A DNA stretch of 64,000 nucleotides from Bradyrhizobium glycinis (GTDB lineage: Bacteria; Pseudomonadota; Alphaproteobacteria; Rhizobiales; Xanthobacteraceae), in assembly GCF_016031655.1 (NCBI RefSeq), contig NZ_JACCHQ010000002.1, positions 1 through 64,000 on the forward strand. The letters run 5' to 3'. Shown in pieces: positions 46,072-57,750 of this stretch (the stretch's first letter is position 1; the number at the start of each line of letters is the position of its first letter). A program made the translations under genes and the position numbers. The notes beneath the pieces are model-generated. The model was not told the origin of the DNA. It did not search any database and saw nothing but the letters and a program-made list of their open reading frames with translations.

Positions 46072-47211
46072 ATGCGCAAGAACCAGGTTGCCGTCGTCGG
46101 CGCGGCCGAGACCACCGAGCTCGGTGTCATCCCCAATGCCTCGCAGCTCCAGCTGCACGCGGATGCCGCGCTCAACGCCATTGCCGACGCCGGGCTGAAG
46201 CTGTCCGACATCGACGGCTTTGCCACCGCGGTCGAAACGCCACAGCAGGTCTGCCACTATCTCGGCATCAAGCCGACCTGGGTGGACGGCACCTCGGTCG
46301 GCGGCTGCTCCTTCATGCTCCATGTCCGCCATGCGGCGGCGGCGATCGAGGCCAGCTTGTGCAAGACGGTGCTGATCACCCATGCCGAGAGCGGCAAGTC
46401 GATGATCGGCAAGTTGCCGCGCTCGACGCCGGCCGACAGCCTCAACGGCCAGTTCGAGGCGCCTTTCGGCGTCTACGGCCCGCCCAGCATGTTTCCGATT
46501 CCCGTGCTGCGCTTCATGAAGACCTACGGCATCACCCACGAGCAGCTTGCTTCGGTTGCGGTGGTGCAGCGGGAATGGGCGGCGAAGAATCCGCGCGCCA
46601 TGATGAAGGAGCCGATCACGGTTGCAGACGTCCTCAACTCGCGCATGATCGCCTATCCGTTCCACCTCTTGCAGTGCTGCCTCGTCACCGACGGCGGCGG
46701 CGCGCTGATCCTGACCTCGGCCGACCGCGCCAGGGATTTTCCGCGGAAGCCGGTCTACATCATGGGCACCGGCGAGAGCGTGGAGACGCCGATGGTCAGC
46801 CAGATGGAGACGTTCAACTCCTCGCGTGCGTTCAAGACCGCCGGGCCGCTGGCCTTCAGGGAAGCCGGCATCGCGCACGGGGACGTCGACCATCTCATGA
46901 TTTACGACGCGTTCGCGCATCTGCCGCTGTTCGGCCTCGGCGATCTCGGCTTCATGCCCTATGAGGAGACCGGCCAATTCATCGCCGACGGCAACACGCG
47001 GCCTGGCGCCAAGCTTCCGCTCAACACCAATGGCGGCGGATTGAGCTACATGCATTCCGGCATGTACGGCATGTACGCGCTGCAGGAGAGCGTGCGCCAG
47101 ATGCGCGGCATCGCGCCGGCACAGGTGCCGAACGCGAAGATTTCGGTGTGCCACGGCGTCGGCGGCATGTTCGCCGCGAGTGGCACGATCGTGTTTACGA
47201 ACGAGACGTAG
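46072..47211 (+). CDS. Thiolase-family protein, SCP-x/lipid-transfer type
   Basis: The 379-residue product starts RKNQVAVVGAAETTELG, has the nucleophile Cys in SVGGCSFMLHVRHAAAAI, and CHGVGGMFAASGTIV at the C-terminus with the second active-site Cys/His. Lack of a typical biosynthetic-thiolase NEAFA motif and pairing with DUF35 fit the SCP-x-like group, which cleaves beta-ketoacyl-CoA thioesters of branched or steroid side chains. The start ATG follows the DUF35 stop by 4 bp. Confidence 0.9.
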   Translation: MRKNQVAVVGAAETTELGVIPNASQLQLHADAALNAIADAGLKLSDIDGFATAVETPQQVCHYLGIKPTWVDGTSVGGCSFMLHVRHAAAAIEASLCKTVLITHAESGKSMIGKLPRSTPADSLNGQFEAPFGVYGPPSMFPIPVLRFMKTYGITHEQLASVAVVQREWAAKNPRAMMKEPITVADVLNSRMIAYPFHLLQCCLVTDGGGALILTSADRARDFPRKPVYIMGTGESVETPMVSQMETFNSSRAFKTAGPLAFREAGIAHGDVDHLMIYDAFAHLPLFGLGDLGFMPYEETGQFIADGNTRPGAKLPLNTNGGGLSYMHSGMYGMYALQESVRQMRGIAPAQVPNAKISVCHGVGGMFAASGTIVFTNET

Positions 47212-47216
47212 TTGCT

Positions 47217-47335
47217 GTCATTCCGGGGCGGCGCGAAGCGACGAGCTATGGTGCGCAATTGCGCACCCGAGAATCCATAACCACGATCGGGAGTATGGAT
47301 TCCGGGCCTGCGCCTTCGGCGCATCCCGGAATGAC
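47217..47335. repeat. Palindromic dispersed repeat, GTCATTCCGGGGC family (copy 2)
   Basis: Ends GTCATTCCGGGGC and CCCGGAATGAC pair. The core between AATCCATA and TATGGATT reads ACCACGATCGGGAG, the reverse complement of the core of the copy at 59851-59949. It lies between the thiolase and SDR genes, inside a likely operon. Confidence 0.85.
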
Positions 47336-47368
47336 GGCAGAATTTGGAACGGCTAGCGGAGAACCCAC

Positions 47369-48283
47369 ATGACAAAATCACTGCAGGACAAGGTCATCAT
47401 CGTCACCGGCGCAGGGCGCGGTATCGGGCGCGAGATCGCGCTGCTCTGTGCCGCGGAAGGCGCCAAGGTCGTCGTCAACGATCCCGGCGTGGCCGCCGAC
47501 GGCGCCGGGACGAGCGCCGCTCCGGCCGAGGAGGTGGTCGAGGAGATCAAGAAGCGCGGCGGCACCGCGGTCGCCAATTTCGAGAGCGTCGCGGAAGCTA
47601 TTCCCGCCAGCAAGATCGTGAAGACCGCGACCGATCACTTCGGTCGGCTCGACGGAGTCGTCAACAATGCCGGCATCCTGCGCGACATGATCTTCCACAA
47701 GATGAGCGTGGAAGCCTTCGAGGCCGTCATCAAGGTGCATCTGATGGGCTCGTTCTACGTCAGTCACGCCGCGGCGCGCATCTTCCGCGAGCAGGAGTCG
47801 GGCTCGTTCGTGCACTTCACCTCGACCTCCGGCCTGATCGGCAACTTCGGCCAAGCCAATTACGCGGCAGCCAAGCTCGGCATCGTCGGTCTGTCGAAGT
47901 CGATCGCGCTCGACATGGGCCGCTTCAACGTCCGCTCCAACTGCGTCTCGCCGTTCGCCTGGACCCGCATGATCGGCACCATCCCGACCGAGACCGACGC
48001 GGAGAAGGCGCGCGTCGAGAAGATCAAGCAGATGGGCCCGGAAAAGATCGCCCCGCTCTGCGGCTATCTGCTCGGCGATTCCGCGAAGGACGTCACCGGC
48101 CAGATCTTTGGCGTGCGCATGAACGAGATCTTCCTGTTCAGCCAGAATCGTCCGATCCGCTCGGTGCAGCGGAGCGAAGGCTGGACGCCGCAGTCGATTG
48201 CAGAACACGGCATGCCGGCGCTGAAGGGCTCGTTCTACAAGCTCGACCGCTCCGCCGACATCTTCACCTGGGATCCGGTGTAA
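47369..48283 (+). CDS. SDR-family dehydrogenase, 3-hydroxyacyl-CoA type
   Basis: The 304-residue protein has the classical SDR motifs: VTGAGRGIGREIAL (NAD-binding), NNAGILRDMI, Ser in FTSTSGLIGNFGQ, YAAAK as the YxxxK catalytic pair, and a long C-terminal extension (residues about 235-304). The NDPGVAADGAG segment is reminiscent of the dehydrogenase domain of multifunctional MFE-2 enzymes, which oxidise 3-hydroxyacyl-CoA. Following the DUF35-thiolase pair supports a beta-oxidation step. Confidence 0.88.
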   Translation: MTKSLQDKVIIVTGAGRGIGREIALLCAAEGAKVVVNDPGVAADGAGTSAAPAEEVVEEIKKRGGTAVANFESVAEAIPASKIVKTATDHFGRLDGVVNNAGILRDMIFHKMSVEAFEAVIKVHLMGSFYVSHAAARIFREQESGSFVHFTSTSGLIGNFGQANYAAAKLGIVGLSKSIALDMGRFNVRSNCVSPFAWTRMIGTIPTETDAEKARVEKIKQMGPEKIAPLCGYLLGDSAKDVTGQIFGVRMNEIFLFSQNRPIRSVQRSEGWTPQSIAEHGMPALKGSFYKLDRSADIFTWDPV

Positions 48284-48303
48284 GATCCCGCCTTTGCTGC
48301 ATT

Positions 48304-48333
48304 GCGGTCTCCGGTTGTTCAGCCGGAGACCGC
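48304..48333 (+). terminator. Strong hairpin after the SDR gene
   Basis: GCGGTCTCCGG and CCGGAGACCGC form an 11-bp perfect stem around an 8-nt loop, 21 bp past the SDR stop. A short T-run (CCGCTTTACG) follows. It is a likely terminator for the DUF35-thiolase-SDR unit. Confidence 0.65.
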
Positions 48334-48393
48334 CCGCTTTACGCCCGATTGCGGGCGAATGGTTTGCTCCCAACGAAAAAACGGGAGGCAACC

Positions 48394-49560
48394 ATGACAA
48401 AACCACTGACCATTCCCGCAAGGAGCAGCGAGCCCTCTCTCGCGCGCCGCACCCTGTTGAAGGGCGCGGCGGCCGCGGTCGCGGCTACGGGCGTCACCAT
48501 GAACGGAGCATTGGCGGCCTCCGTCGCCCCACTCGGCCAGACCGGCGCACCCACGAGGTCGACGGCGCCGCTGCCGCTCGGACCATTGCCGGGCAGCCGC
48601 TACCCGGACTCTCATTTGGAATCGGCGAAAAAGGGACCGCCGTCCTTCGGCCCTTCCGGCTTTCCGGCCTTCGCCGGCACCATGGCGGTGGAGCGCGTCG
48701 CAACCGGCTTCCGCTGGGCGGAGGGGCCCGTGTATTTCGCAGCCGGGCGATACGTGCTGTTCAGCGACATTCCGAACAACCGCATCATGCGCTTCTCCGA
48801 GGACGACGGCCACCTCAGCGTCTATCGCCAGCCGTCGATGAACTCGAACGGCAACACTATCGACCGCGAGGGACGGCTGATCACCTGCGAGCACAGCGGC
48901 CGGCGTGTGACGAGGACCGAGCTCGACGGCTCGATCACTGTTATCGCCGACAAATACAACGGCAAGCGGCTGAACTCCCCGAACGATGCGGTCGTAACCG
49001 CCGACGGCGCAATCTGGTTCACCGATCCCGCCTACGGCATCGGCGGCTTCTACGAGGGGATCAAGGCCGAACCCGAGCAGGACAAGAAGAACGTCTACCG
49101 GGTCGATCCGAAGTCCGGAGAGGTCAAGGTCGTCGTCGACGATTTTGTCGAGCCCAATGGGCTCGCCATCTCACCCGACGAGAAGAAGCTCTACATCTGC
49201 GACACCGGGTTCACCGACGGGCCAGACAACCCTTCGCATATCCGCGTGTTCGACCTCGACGTCGCGGCAGGCAAGGTCTCAAACAGCAAGGTCTTTGCAG
49301 ACATGCCGAAGCCCGGCATCACCGACGGTGTCCGCTGTGACACCGAGGGGCGGGTCTGGTGCTCGGTCGGCTGGGGCGATCCGAACGAGGACGGCGTGCG
49401 CTGCTATACGGCATCGGGCGAATTGCTCGGCAAGATCCACATTCCCGAGACCGTGGCAAACCTGTGCTTCGGCGGCCAGCAGCGCAACAGGCTCTATATT
49501 TGCGGATCGACATCGCTCTATGCGGTCTACACCAGTGTGCAGGGCGCGATGAAGCCATGA
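48394..49560 (+). CDS. SMP-30/gluconolactonase-like protein, Tat-exported
   Basis: The 388-residue protein has a twin-arginine signal peptide (SLARRTLLKGAAAAVAATG, about residues 16-34) and the SMP-30/gluconolactonase beta-propeller: GFRWAEGPVYFAAGRYVLFSD, SPNDAVVTADGAIWFTDPAYGI, VEPNGLAISPDEKKLYICDTG. Such lactonases act in the periplasm and need a metal. The substrate is not predicted. A GGGAGG precedes the ATG. It follows a terminator-like hairpin, so it may be independently transcribed. Confidence 0.88.
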   Translation: MTKPLTIPARSSEPSLARRTLLKGAAAAVAATGVTMNGALAASVAPLGQTGAPTRSTAPLPLGPLPGSRYPDSHLESAKKGPPSFGPSGFPAFAGTMAVERVATGFRWAEGPVYFAAGRYVLFSDIPNNRIMRFSEDDGHLSVYRQPSMNSNGNTIDREGRLITCEHSGRRVTRTELDGSITVIADKYNGKRLNSPNDAVVTADGAIWFTDPAYGIGGFYEGIKAEPEQDKKNVYRVDPKSGEVKVVVDDFVEPNGLAISPDEKKLYICDTGFTDGPDNPSHIRVFDLDVAAGKVSNSKVFADMPKPGITDGVRCDTEGRVWCSVGWGDPNEDGVRCYTASGELLGKIHIPETVANLCFGGQQRNRLYICGSTSLYAVYTSVQGAMKP

Positions 49561-49570
49561 GTTAGGCGCC

Positions 49571-49651
49571 GTCATTCCGGGGCGCTCGCACGAGCGAGCG
49601 AGCCCGGAAGCTCGGGGTTCCGGGTTCGCCCTTTGGGCGCCCCGGAACGAC
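49571..49651. repeat. Palindromic dispersed repeat, GTCATTCCGGGGC family (short copy 3)
   Basis: GTCATTCCGGGGC and GCCCCGGAACGAC form the ends; the core is shortened, giving an 81-bp element, and the internal GGAATCCATA part is replaced by GGAAGCTCGGGGTTCC. It lies between two convergent genes (SMP-30 and ppc), where it can act as a bidirectional terminator. Confidence 0.8.
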
Positions 49652-49661
49652 GAGCTGCAAG

Positions 49662-52460
<2,799 letters not shown>

Positions 52461-53153
52461 GGCTCGCTCCCCTGCTCGCGCCCTTGGCGGCCCGGTCCGG
52501 CGGAGTGTGCGATATTTTTCTGCCGCAGTGCAAGATGAAGTTGGCGGCGATGCGGCAGGGCGAAGATTTCGTGGCTCTGCAGCGCATCGCTAAGGAGCGA
52601 GGCGCTGCGTCCGGCGCACGAGAATAGACATGCCTTCGCGGTCTCGCGGCGCAGGCGCCCGAAGCTTTGCTGTCCGTTTCGCCCTCATCGAGAAGCAAGG
52701 GCGCAGGGAAGGTCAGGCGGTGGCTGGCACGGCCCGACCGGGTGCGCACATCGATCATCCGCAAGGCGACGGGGCAATAGTGCATCGCTCCCCAGGGGGA
52801 GCGCGCCAAAACGTCCCTTTGACGAGCCGGGGTATAATGCGGTTTAGCCAAAATCCGAAATTCGGTCAATCAGAATAATTCGGAACAGGAGCCGCAGCCA
52901 AAGGCTGCCCCCGGCGTCTGGTTTGCCACCGACTGCCAGCGTAACTAACGAATGGAGATTTCGTCGCCTAAGGCCCAAGAGCTCAACGTCTCAACCACGT
53001 CCAATTCCAGCGCTTGCTGCGGCCAGAAACCAAGATGACAACTTACGGCAATGGTGGCAGAATGGTGGCAGACGTGGTTTGAAGAGTTGGCGACCAAGAA
53101 CAACGAAGAAAATAGTTCGCCGCGGTCACGTTGTCCAAGGGAGGAGATGGCTC
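52461..53153. other. 693-bp non-coding region between ppc and dctP
   Basis: No convincing gene. It lies between divergent genes, so it should hold both promoters. From about 52800 it becomes visibly more AT-rich. A TATAAT is at 52833-52838 without a good -35, a CCGAA-A-TTCGG dyad at 52855-52865, and a tandem ATGGTGGCAGA around 53051-53072. GGAGGAG stands just before dctP. The extended frame from 52923 into dctP is not used. Confidence 0.5.
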
Positions 53154-54260
53154 ATGAAACGCTTGTTTCTGGGGTTAGTCGCCGTTGCCCTGATCGCTTC
53201 GGCGTTTGTCGTATCCACCACAACAGTCATGGCGCAGACGAAGGTGTTGAAGATGCAGGCCACATGGCCGGCGTCGCTCACGCTCTATGACAACTTCACC
53301 TATTTCGTCGACCGGGTGAACAAGCTGTCAGCCGGCGCGCTGAAGATCGAGGCTATGCCCGCCGGCCAGGTCGTGCCGGCGTTCGAGGTGCTGGACGCAA
53401 CCCACAAGAAGGTGCTCGACGGAGCGCATGCGTGGGCCGGCTACTGGACCGGCAAGAACAAGACCGCGATCCTGTTCACCGGCGGTCCCGGCGGCACCTT
53501 CGGCATGGACTTCATGGACGTGATGGGTTGGCTCTATCACGGCGGCGGCCTCGAGCTTTACAACGAGTTTTATCAGAAGGAGCTCAAGCTCAACCTCGTC
53601 GTGTTTCCAATCCTGCCTGCGGGGCCGCAGGCATTCGGCTGGTTCAAGAAGCCGATTCAGACGGTCGAGGACATGAAGGGCATGAAATGCCGCCAGACCG
53701 GAATGGCCGGCGAAGTGTGGCAGGCGCTCGGCTTCACGGTGGTCAACATGCCGGGCGGAGAAATCATTCCCTCCGCGCAACGCGGCGTGATCGATTGCGC
53801 AGAATGGGTCGGCGGCATCGAGGACCTGCAGCTCGGCTTCCACAACGTCTGGAAGTACCACTATTCGCCAGGCGTGCATGAGAACGTGACGATCGGCGAG
53901 ATCGTGATCAACGGCGATGTGTGGAAGGAGCTCAGCCCGCAACATCAGGAGATCATCAAGTCGGCGGCCAACGAGACATTCCTCGTCTGGTGGACCAAGT
54001 GGCAGCGCCAGAACGCCGATGCGCTGATCGAGATGCAGCAGAAGCACGGCGTACAGATCCTGCGCACGCCGACCGAAATCCTGCTGGCCTTCATCAAGAA
54101 GTGGGACGAGATCGCGGCAGCCGAGGGCGCGAGGAATCCGTTCTTCAAGAAGGTGCACGACTCGCAGAAGGCGTATGCCAGCGCTGTGGTGCCGTACAAG
54201 CGGTTCTATTTCCCGCCATACTCTTTTATGGCGAACTATTACTTCCCGGTCGAGAAATAG
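53154..54260 (+). CDS. dctP: TRAP transporter substrate-binding protein (DctP, TakP-like)
   Basis: The 368-residue protein has a signal peptide (residues about 1-25, ending TVMAQ) and the DctP fold: LKMQATWPASLTLYDNFTYF, LKIEAMPAGQVVPAFEVLDA, GMKCRQTGMAGEVWQALGFTVVNM with the TRAP Arg, and AEWVGGIEDLQLGFHNVWKYHYSPGVHE, which resembles the TakP/FcbT ligand site for 2-oxo acids or other carboxylates. It captures the ligand in the periplasm for DctQM. The start at 53154 follows GGAGGAG. A hairpin lies between it and dctQ. Confidence 0.92.
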   Translation: MKRLFLGLVAVALIASAFVVSTTTVMAQTKVLKMQATWPASLTLYDNFTYFVDRVNKLSAGALKIEAMPAGQVVPAFEVLDATHKKVLDGAHAWAGYWTGKNKTAILFTGGPGGTFGMDFMDVMGWLYHGGGLELYNEFYQKELKLNLVVFPILPAGPQAFGWFKKPIQTVEDMKGMKCRQTGMAGEVWQALGFTVVNMPGGEIIPSAQRGVIDCAEWVGGIEDLQLGFHNVWKYHYSPGVHENVTIGEIVINGDVWKELSPQHQEIIKSAANETFLVWWTKWQRQNADALIEMQQKHGVQILRTPTEILLAFIKKWDEIAAAEGARNPFFKKVHDSQKAYASAVVPYKRFYFPPYSFMANYYFPVEK

Positions 54261-54270
54261 GGCTTCCTCC

Positions 54271-54295
54271 GAGGGCGGCCGATTTGACCGCCCTC
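54271..54295 (+). terminator. Intercistronic hairpin after dctP
   Basis: GAGGGCGG and CCGCCCTC form an 8-bp perfect stem with a 9-nt loop, 11 bp past the dctP stop, followed by AATTC. Such structures are expected between binding-protein and membrane-component genes, raising the level of dctP mRNA relative to dctQM. Confidence 0.65.
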
Positions 54296-54353
54296 AATTC
54301 GCACGCAGGCGGCCTGCTTGCGCCGCACGAATGATCGGCGAAAGGGGCGAGGC

Positions 54354-54917
54354 ATGGCTGAGATAACAGGCAGGCAGCCGCCGGCGCTACTGGCCATCAT
54401 CAGGATGATCGACGGCTTCACGGACCGGACCGGCACGATCATCTCGTGGCTCTCGGTGCCGCTGGTTCTCGCCGTCGCCTACGAGGTTGGAGCGCGTTAC
54501 CTGTTCAACGCGCCGACCATATGGGCCTACGACGCAACCTACATGCTGTATGGCTCGCTCTTCATGCTTGGCGCCGCTTACGCGCTGCACAAGGGTGCTC
54601 ATATCCGCACCGACTTCTTCTGGGAGAAGTTCTCGATCCGCAGGAAGGGCTGGATCGATACGATCTCCTATGTCGTCTTCTTCTTCCCGAGCCTGATCAT
54701 GCTGTCCCTGATCGGCTGGAACGAATTTTACTACGCCTGGCTGATCAACGAGACTTCGGACCAGACACCATGGCGGCCCGTGCTGTGGCCGTTCAAGTTC
54801 GTCGTGCCGCTCGCCTGCCTCCTGCTGCTGGTCCAGGGCGTGTCCGAGTTGATCAAGAGCATCTACATGGCGCGCACCGGCGTCGAGCTCGAGCACAAGG
54901 AGAAGGTCGAGATATGA
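54354..54917 (+). CDS. dctQ: TRAP transporter small permease (DctQ)
   Basis: The 187-residue protein has four hydrophobic helices (about 30-50, 62-85, 105-125 and 145-168) with the DctQ-type segments NAPTIWAYDATYMLYGSLFMLGAAYALHKGAHIRTDFF. It forms the small membrane subunit of the TRAP importer. The start at 54354 follows GAAAGGGGC; 12 upstream residues are discarded. Its stop overlaps dctM (ATGA). Confidence 0.9.
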   Translation: MAEITGRQPPALLAIIRMIDGFTDRTGTIISWLSVPLVLAVAYEVGARYLFNAPTIWAYDATYMLYGSLFMLGAAYALHKGAHIRTDFFWEKFSIRRKGWIDTISYVVFFFPSLIMLSLIGWNEFYYAWLINETSDQTPWRPVLWPFKFVVPLACLLLLVQGVSELIKSIYMARTGVELEHKEKVEI

Positions 54918-56338
54918 CCGCAGAAGCGCTCATCGGCGTCGTCATGCTGCTGGTGCTGCTCGGCGCGATCTTCATCGGTGTGCCGATCTCGTTCACGTTG
55001 CTGTTTCTCGCCTTTACGTTCGGCTACTGGGGCATGGGCGCGACGGTCTTCGAGCTTGGTTACTTCCAGACCATCGGCATGATGAAGGAAGAACTCCTCG
55101 CCGCCGTGCCGCTGTTCATCTTCATGGGCTTCATCACCGAGCAGGCGGGATTGATGGAGCGCCTTTTTACGGCGTTCCGCATGCTGCTTGCGCCCGTGCG
55201 CGGCGCACTCTTCCTCGTGGTCATCCTGACCTCGACCGTGTTCGCGATGGCGACAGGAATCGTCGGCGCAGCCGTCACCGTTCTTGGCATCATGGCCTCG
55301 CCTATCATGACGAAGGCGGGTTATGACGCCAAGCTTTCAGCGGGCACCATCACGGCGGGCGGTACGCTCGGTATTCTCATTCCCCCGTCGGTCATGCTGA
55401 TCGTGATGGGACCGGTACTCGGGGTATCGGTGGCCGATCTCTATGCTGCAGCCTTCGGACCGGGCTTTCTGCTTGCTGGCATCTACATCGCCTATCTGAT
55501 GGGCCGCTCCTTCATCAACCCCAAGCTCGGGCCTCCGGTACCAAAGGATGAGCGGATCTACTCCGCTGGACACATTGCGCGCGAGGTGGTCGTCGGCACG
55601 CTGCCGCTGCTAGGGCTCATCACGGCGACGCTCGGCTCGATCATCGGGGGGCTTGCGACGCCGACGGAGGCCGCCGGAATCGGCAGCGTGGGCGCACTGA
55701 TCCTTGCCATCGCATATGGCAGGTTCTCGTTCCGCGGACTGCAGCGCGCTATGACCTCGACGATGGCGACGTCGAGCATGGTCCTGCTGCTGGCGGTCAC
55801 GTCGAACATTTTCGGTGCGGTGTTCGCCCGCCTTGGCTCGGCGAACTGGATCACCGAGTCCATGCTCGGCCTACAGTTGCCGCCGAGCCTCATGCTGATT
55901 GTCGTGCTCTTTCTCATTTTCCTGCTGGGGTGGCCGTTTGAGTGGCCAGCCATCATCCTGGTGTTTCTGCCGATCTTCTATCCCGTCGTGAAAGGCATGG
56001 GCATCGACCTCATATGGTTCGGAGCGTTGGTTGCGGTGGTGCTGCAGACCGCCTTCCTATCGCCGCCCGTCGCCATGTCAGCGTACTATCTCAAGCAGGT
56101 GGTCAAGGGCTGGAGTCTCGGGACGATCTACGCTGGCATGTTCCAGTTCATGGTGCTGCAGGTGATCTGCGTTGGCCTGATGATTGCCTTCCCCGGCATT
56201 GCGACCTGGTTCCCACACACGCTGCAAGAGGCATCTCGCAGCCAGGTGATCCCCGAGGAGTACAGAAAAATCCTGGAACAGCAGAAACAAGCACCGTCCC
56301 TGGAAGACGAGGACTGGTTGACACCAAAAAAGAAGTAG
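54914..56338 (+). CDS. dctM: TRAP transporter large permease (DctM)
   Basis: The 474-residue membrane protein has about 12 hydrophobic helices and DctM motifs: IFMGFITEQAGLMERLF, VVILTSTVFAMATGIVGAAVTVLG, ITAGGTLGILIPPSVMLIVMG, and LATPTEAAGIGSVGALILA. It is the ion-coupled translocation subunit working with DctP and DctQ. The start overlaps the dctQ stop by 4 bp. A charged, Gln- and Lys-rich C-terminal tail of about 35 residues extends into the cytoplasm. Confidence 0.92.
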   Translation: MTAEALIGVVMLLVLLGAIFIGVPISFTLLFLAFTFGYWGMGATVFELGYFQTIGMMKEELLAAVPLFIFMGFITEQAGLMERLFTAFRMLLAPVRGALFLVVILTSTVFAMATGIVGAAVTVLGIMASPIMTKAGYDAKLSAGTITAGGTLGILIPPSVMLIVMGPVLGVSVADLYAAAFGPGFLLAGIYIAYLMGRSFINPKLGPPVPKDERIYSAGHIAREVVVGTLPLLGLITATLGSIIGGLATPTEAAGIGSVGALILAIAYGRFSFRGLQRAMTSTMATSSMVLLLAVTSNIFGAVFARLGSANWITESMLGLQLPPSLMLIVVLFLIFLLGWPFEWPAIILVFLPIFYPVVKGMGIDLIWFGALVAVVLQTAFLSPPVAMSAYYLKQVVKGWSLGTIYAGMFQFMVLQVICVGLMIAFPGIATWFPHTLQEASRSQVIPEEYRKILEQQKQAPSLEDEDWLTPKKK

Positions 56339-56468
56339 CGCGTAGCAACCATTAAAACGGTAGCTGCCTTCTACCGATTGAGACCTGCGTTGTTGTGTTC
56401 GGGGAGAACCAGATCAAGCCACCGCCGTACCTTGCGGTTGTGTCACGAGCGCTGTAGCTATTTCTGAA

Positions 56469-56948
56469 ATGGAAATCCGCGACGCCAGGATTGAGGACGC
56501 AGAAGCCGCCTGCCTCGTTATGAGGCGGTCGATTGCGGAACTGTGCGAGGCCGATCACAAGAACGATACCACCATCTTGGAGCGGTGGTTAGGAAACAAG
56601 ACCCCTGAGATCTTCGCGTCTTGGATTAGTCAGCCGGGAAATTCGTTGCTGGTGGCAGTTGAGGACAACAAGATTCTTGCCGTGGGTTCGGTTACTGACG
56701 CAGGCCAAATCACTCTGAACTACGTTTCTCCCGACGTCAGATTCCGCGGTATCAGTCGTGCATTGCTTCGGGCGCTCGAAGCACGAGCGCTGGAGCGAGG
56801 CAACACGCGATGCAGCCTGAATAGCACCGAAACCGCCCTTCGATTTTATGGCTCCAACGGCTACGAGGCGGACGGTCAGCCTGTCGGCAAGTTCGGTACC
56901 AGCTCCGGCTATCCAATGTCGAAGACGCTCGTTACGCCTACACGTTGA
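56469..56948 (+). CDS. GNAT-family N-acetyltransferase
   Basis: The 159-residue protein starts MEIRDARIEDAEAACLVMRRSI and shows the acetyl-CoA site near VSPDVRFRGISRALLRALEARA (a degenerate R/Q-x-x-G-x-S/A motif) and the late ALRFYGSNGYEADGQ. The acceptor is unknown. The gene has lower GC than its neighbours and is isolated by about 130 bp of unremarkable sequence from dctM. Confidence 0.8.
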   Translation: MEIRDARIEDAEAACLVMRRSIAELCEADHKNDTTILERWLGNKTPEIFASWISQPGNSLLVAVEDNKILAVGSVTDAGQITLNYVSPDVRFRGISRALLRALEARALERGNTRCSLNSTETALRFYGSNGYEADGQPVGKFGTSSGYPMSKTLVTPTR

Positions 56949-57000
56949 CGGCCAACGACTTCGGGGTCAAGGTTACATGAGCTCGTCGCAGCCGATGGAT

Positions 57001-57033
57001 TGATGGGTTTCGCTGGCGCTCTACCCATGCTAC
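57001..57033. repeat. Short repeat, TGATGGGTTTCGCT family (copy 1 of 3)
   Basis: TGATGGGTTTCGCTGGCGCTCTACCCATGCTAC; variants of the same unit occur at 57680-57711 (TGATGAGTTTCATTAAAGC...) and 57716-57750 (TGACGGGTTTCGCTTGCGCTC...). They flank the two small membrane-protein genes, and two are near tandem. Confidence 0.6.
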
Positions 57034-57068
57034 GAGCTCCCGCCTATCGGCAAGCGGAGTAGGCAACA

Positions 57069-57347
57069 ATGTTTGCGGCGGTCGCGGTCGTTTTTCTGCT
57101 GGTCGTCTTGTTGGCCCCTTCATGGGGCGTGCTTTATTTTCGTCGGACGACCTTTGGGCAAGCGATAGAAGCCGCGTGGCGCGTCTGGATGGCGCAAGTG
57201 ATTGTATCTGTCGCCCTCACCGTCCTTGCCGATTATCTGGGTTTCCTGAATCCAGCCGGCTATACGCTTGCAATATGCCTCTTGGTTGGATTTGCAGGCG
57301 CTCTTTTCCTGCGATCAAGAATGAATAGGCCGCATCGCACGAGCTAA
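57069..57347 (+). CDS. Small hypothetical membrane protein
   Basis: The 92-residue frame has three hydrophobic stretches (about 2-22, 40-58 and 66-84) and a basic tail (RSRMNRPHRTS). No family is recognised. GGAG lies about nine bases before the ATG. It converges with another small membrane-protein frame, overlapping by 4 bp at the stops. Coding status is uncertain. Confidence 0.5.
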   Translation: MFAAVAVVFLLVVLLAPSWGVLYFRRTTFGQAIEAAWRVWMAQVIVSVALTVLADYLGFLNPAGYTLAICLLVGFAGALFLRSRMNRPHRTS

Positions 57348-57646
57348 GGTCCCGAGGACGATCGACGTCGGCGGACGAGCGGCCAGATCGCGAACGACAT
57401 TACAATCCACCAGAAGCCAAGGAGGCAGAGCCCGAACCAAAGGTGATGTGCGCCTTGACTGACCGAACCCAGGACGCATCTCACGCCCATTGGTGGACAT
57501 AGCACATTCGACAGACGAACCAGCCAGGTTGCTGGCGTCCAAACGGCTGTGAAAACGGACTCTACCGCTCCGCGACTAACAACACTTAGTGCAATCACGC
57601 CCAACGCGCAGATCAATCCGCCGAGCAGGTGCAAAATCAAACGCAT
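57344..57646 (-). CDS. Small hypothetical membrane protein
   Basis: The 100-residue frame has hydrophobic helices near 5-25 and 70-90 and ends in a basic cluster (RRRRSSSGP). Several Cys and Trp residues in the middle are unusual for a shadow ORF. No family is recognised and the upstream region lacks a clear Shine-Dalgarno sequence. It converges with the small frame at 57069-57347. Confidence 0.45.
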   Translation of the reverse strand: MRLILHLLGGLICALGVIALSVVSRGAVESVFTAVWTPATWLVRLSNVLCPPMGVRCVLGSVSQGAHHLWFGLCLLGFWWIVMSFAIWPLVRRRRSSSGP

Positions 57647-57679
57647 CGTGTTCGTAAACCTTAGTGAGCAGCGGACGAA

Positions 57680-57750
57680 CTGATGAGTTTCATTAAAGCT
57701 CTACCCATCCTGGGCTGACGGGTTTCGCTTGCGCTCTACCCATCCTACCC
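57680..57750. repeat. Short repeats, TGATGGGTTTCGCT family (copies 2 and 3)
   Basis: Two imperfect, almost adjacent units (57680-57711 and 57716-57750), each containing a CTCTACCCATCCT element, lie just downstream of the yccF-like gene's stop. Confidence 0.55.

Noticed and set aside
47344..49560. A 738-residue plus-strand frame spanning the SDR region and the SMP-30 gene
   Set aside because: The first 300 codons are a frame-shifted shadow of the SDR gene; the real gene begins at 48394 after GGGAGG with a Tat signal.
53051..53072. Tandem ATGGTGGCAGA direct repeat as an attachment site
   Set aside because: Only two short units, no integrase or tRNA nearby, so no support for an att site.
52923..53153. 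Possible 77-residue N-terminal extension of dctP
   Set aside because: The Sec signal peptide starts at 53154 with GGAGGAG right before it; the upstream sequence has no protein-like composition.
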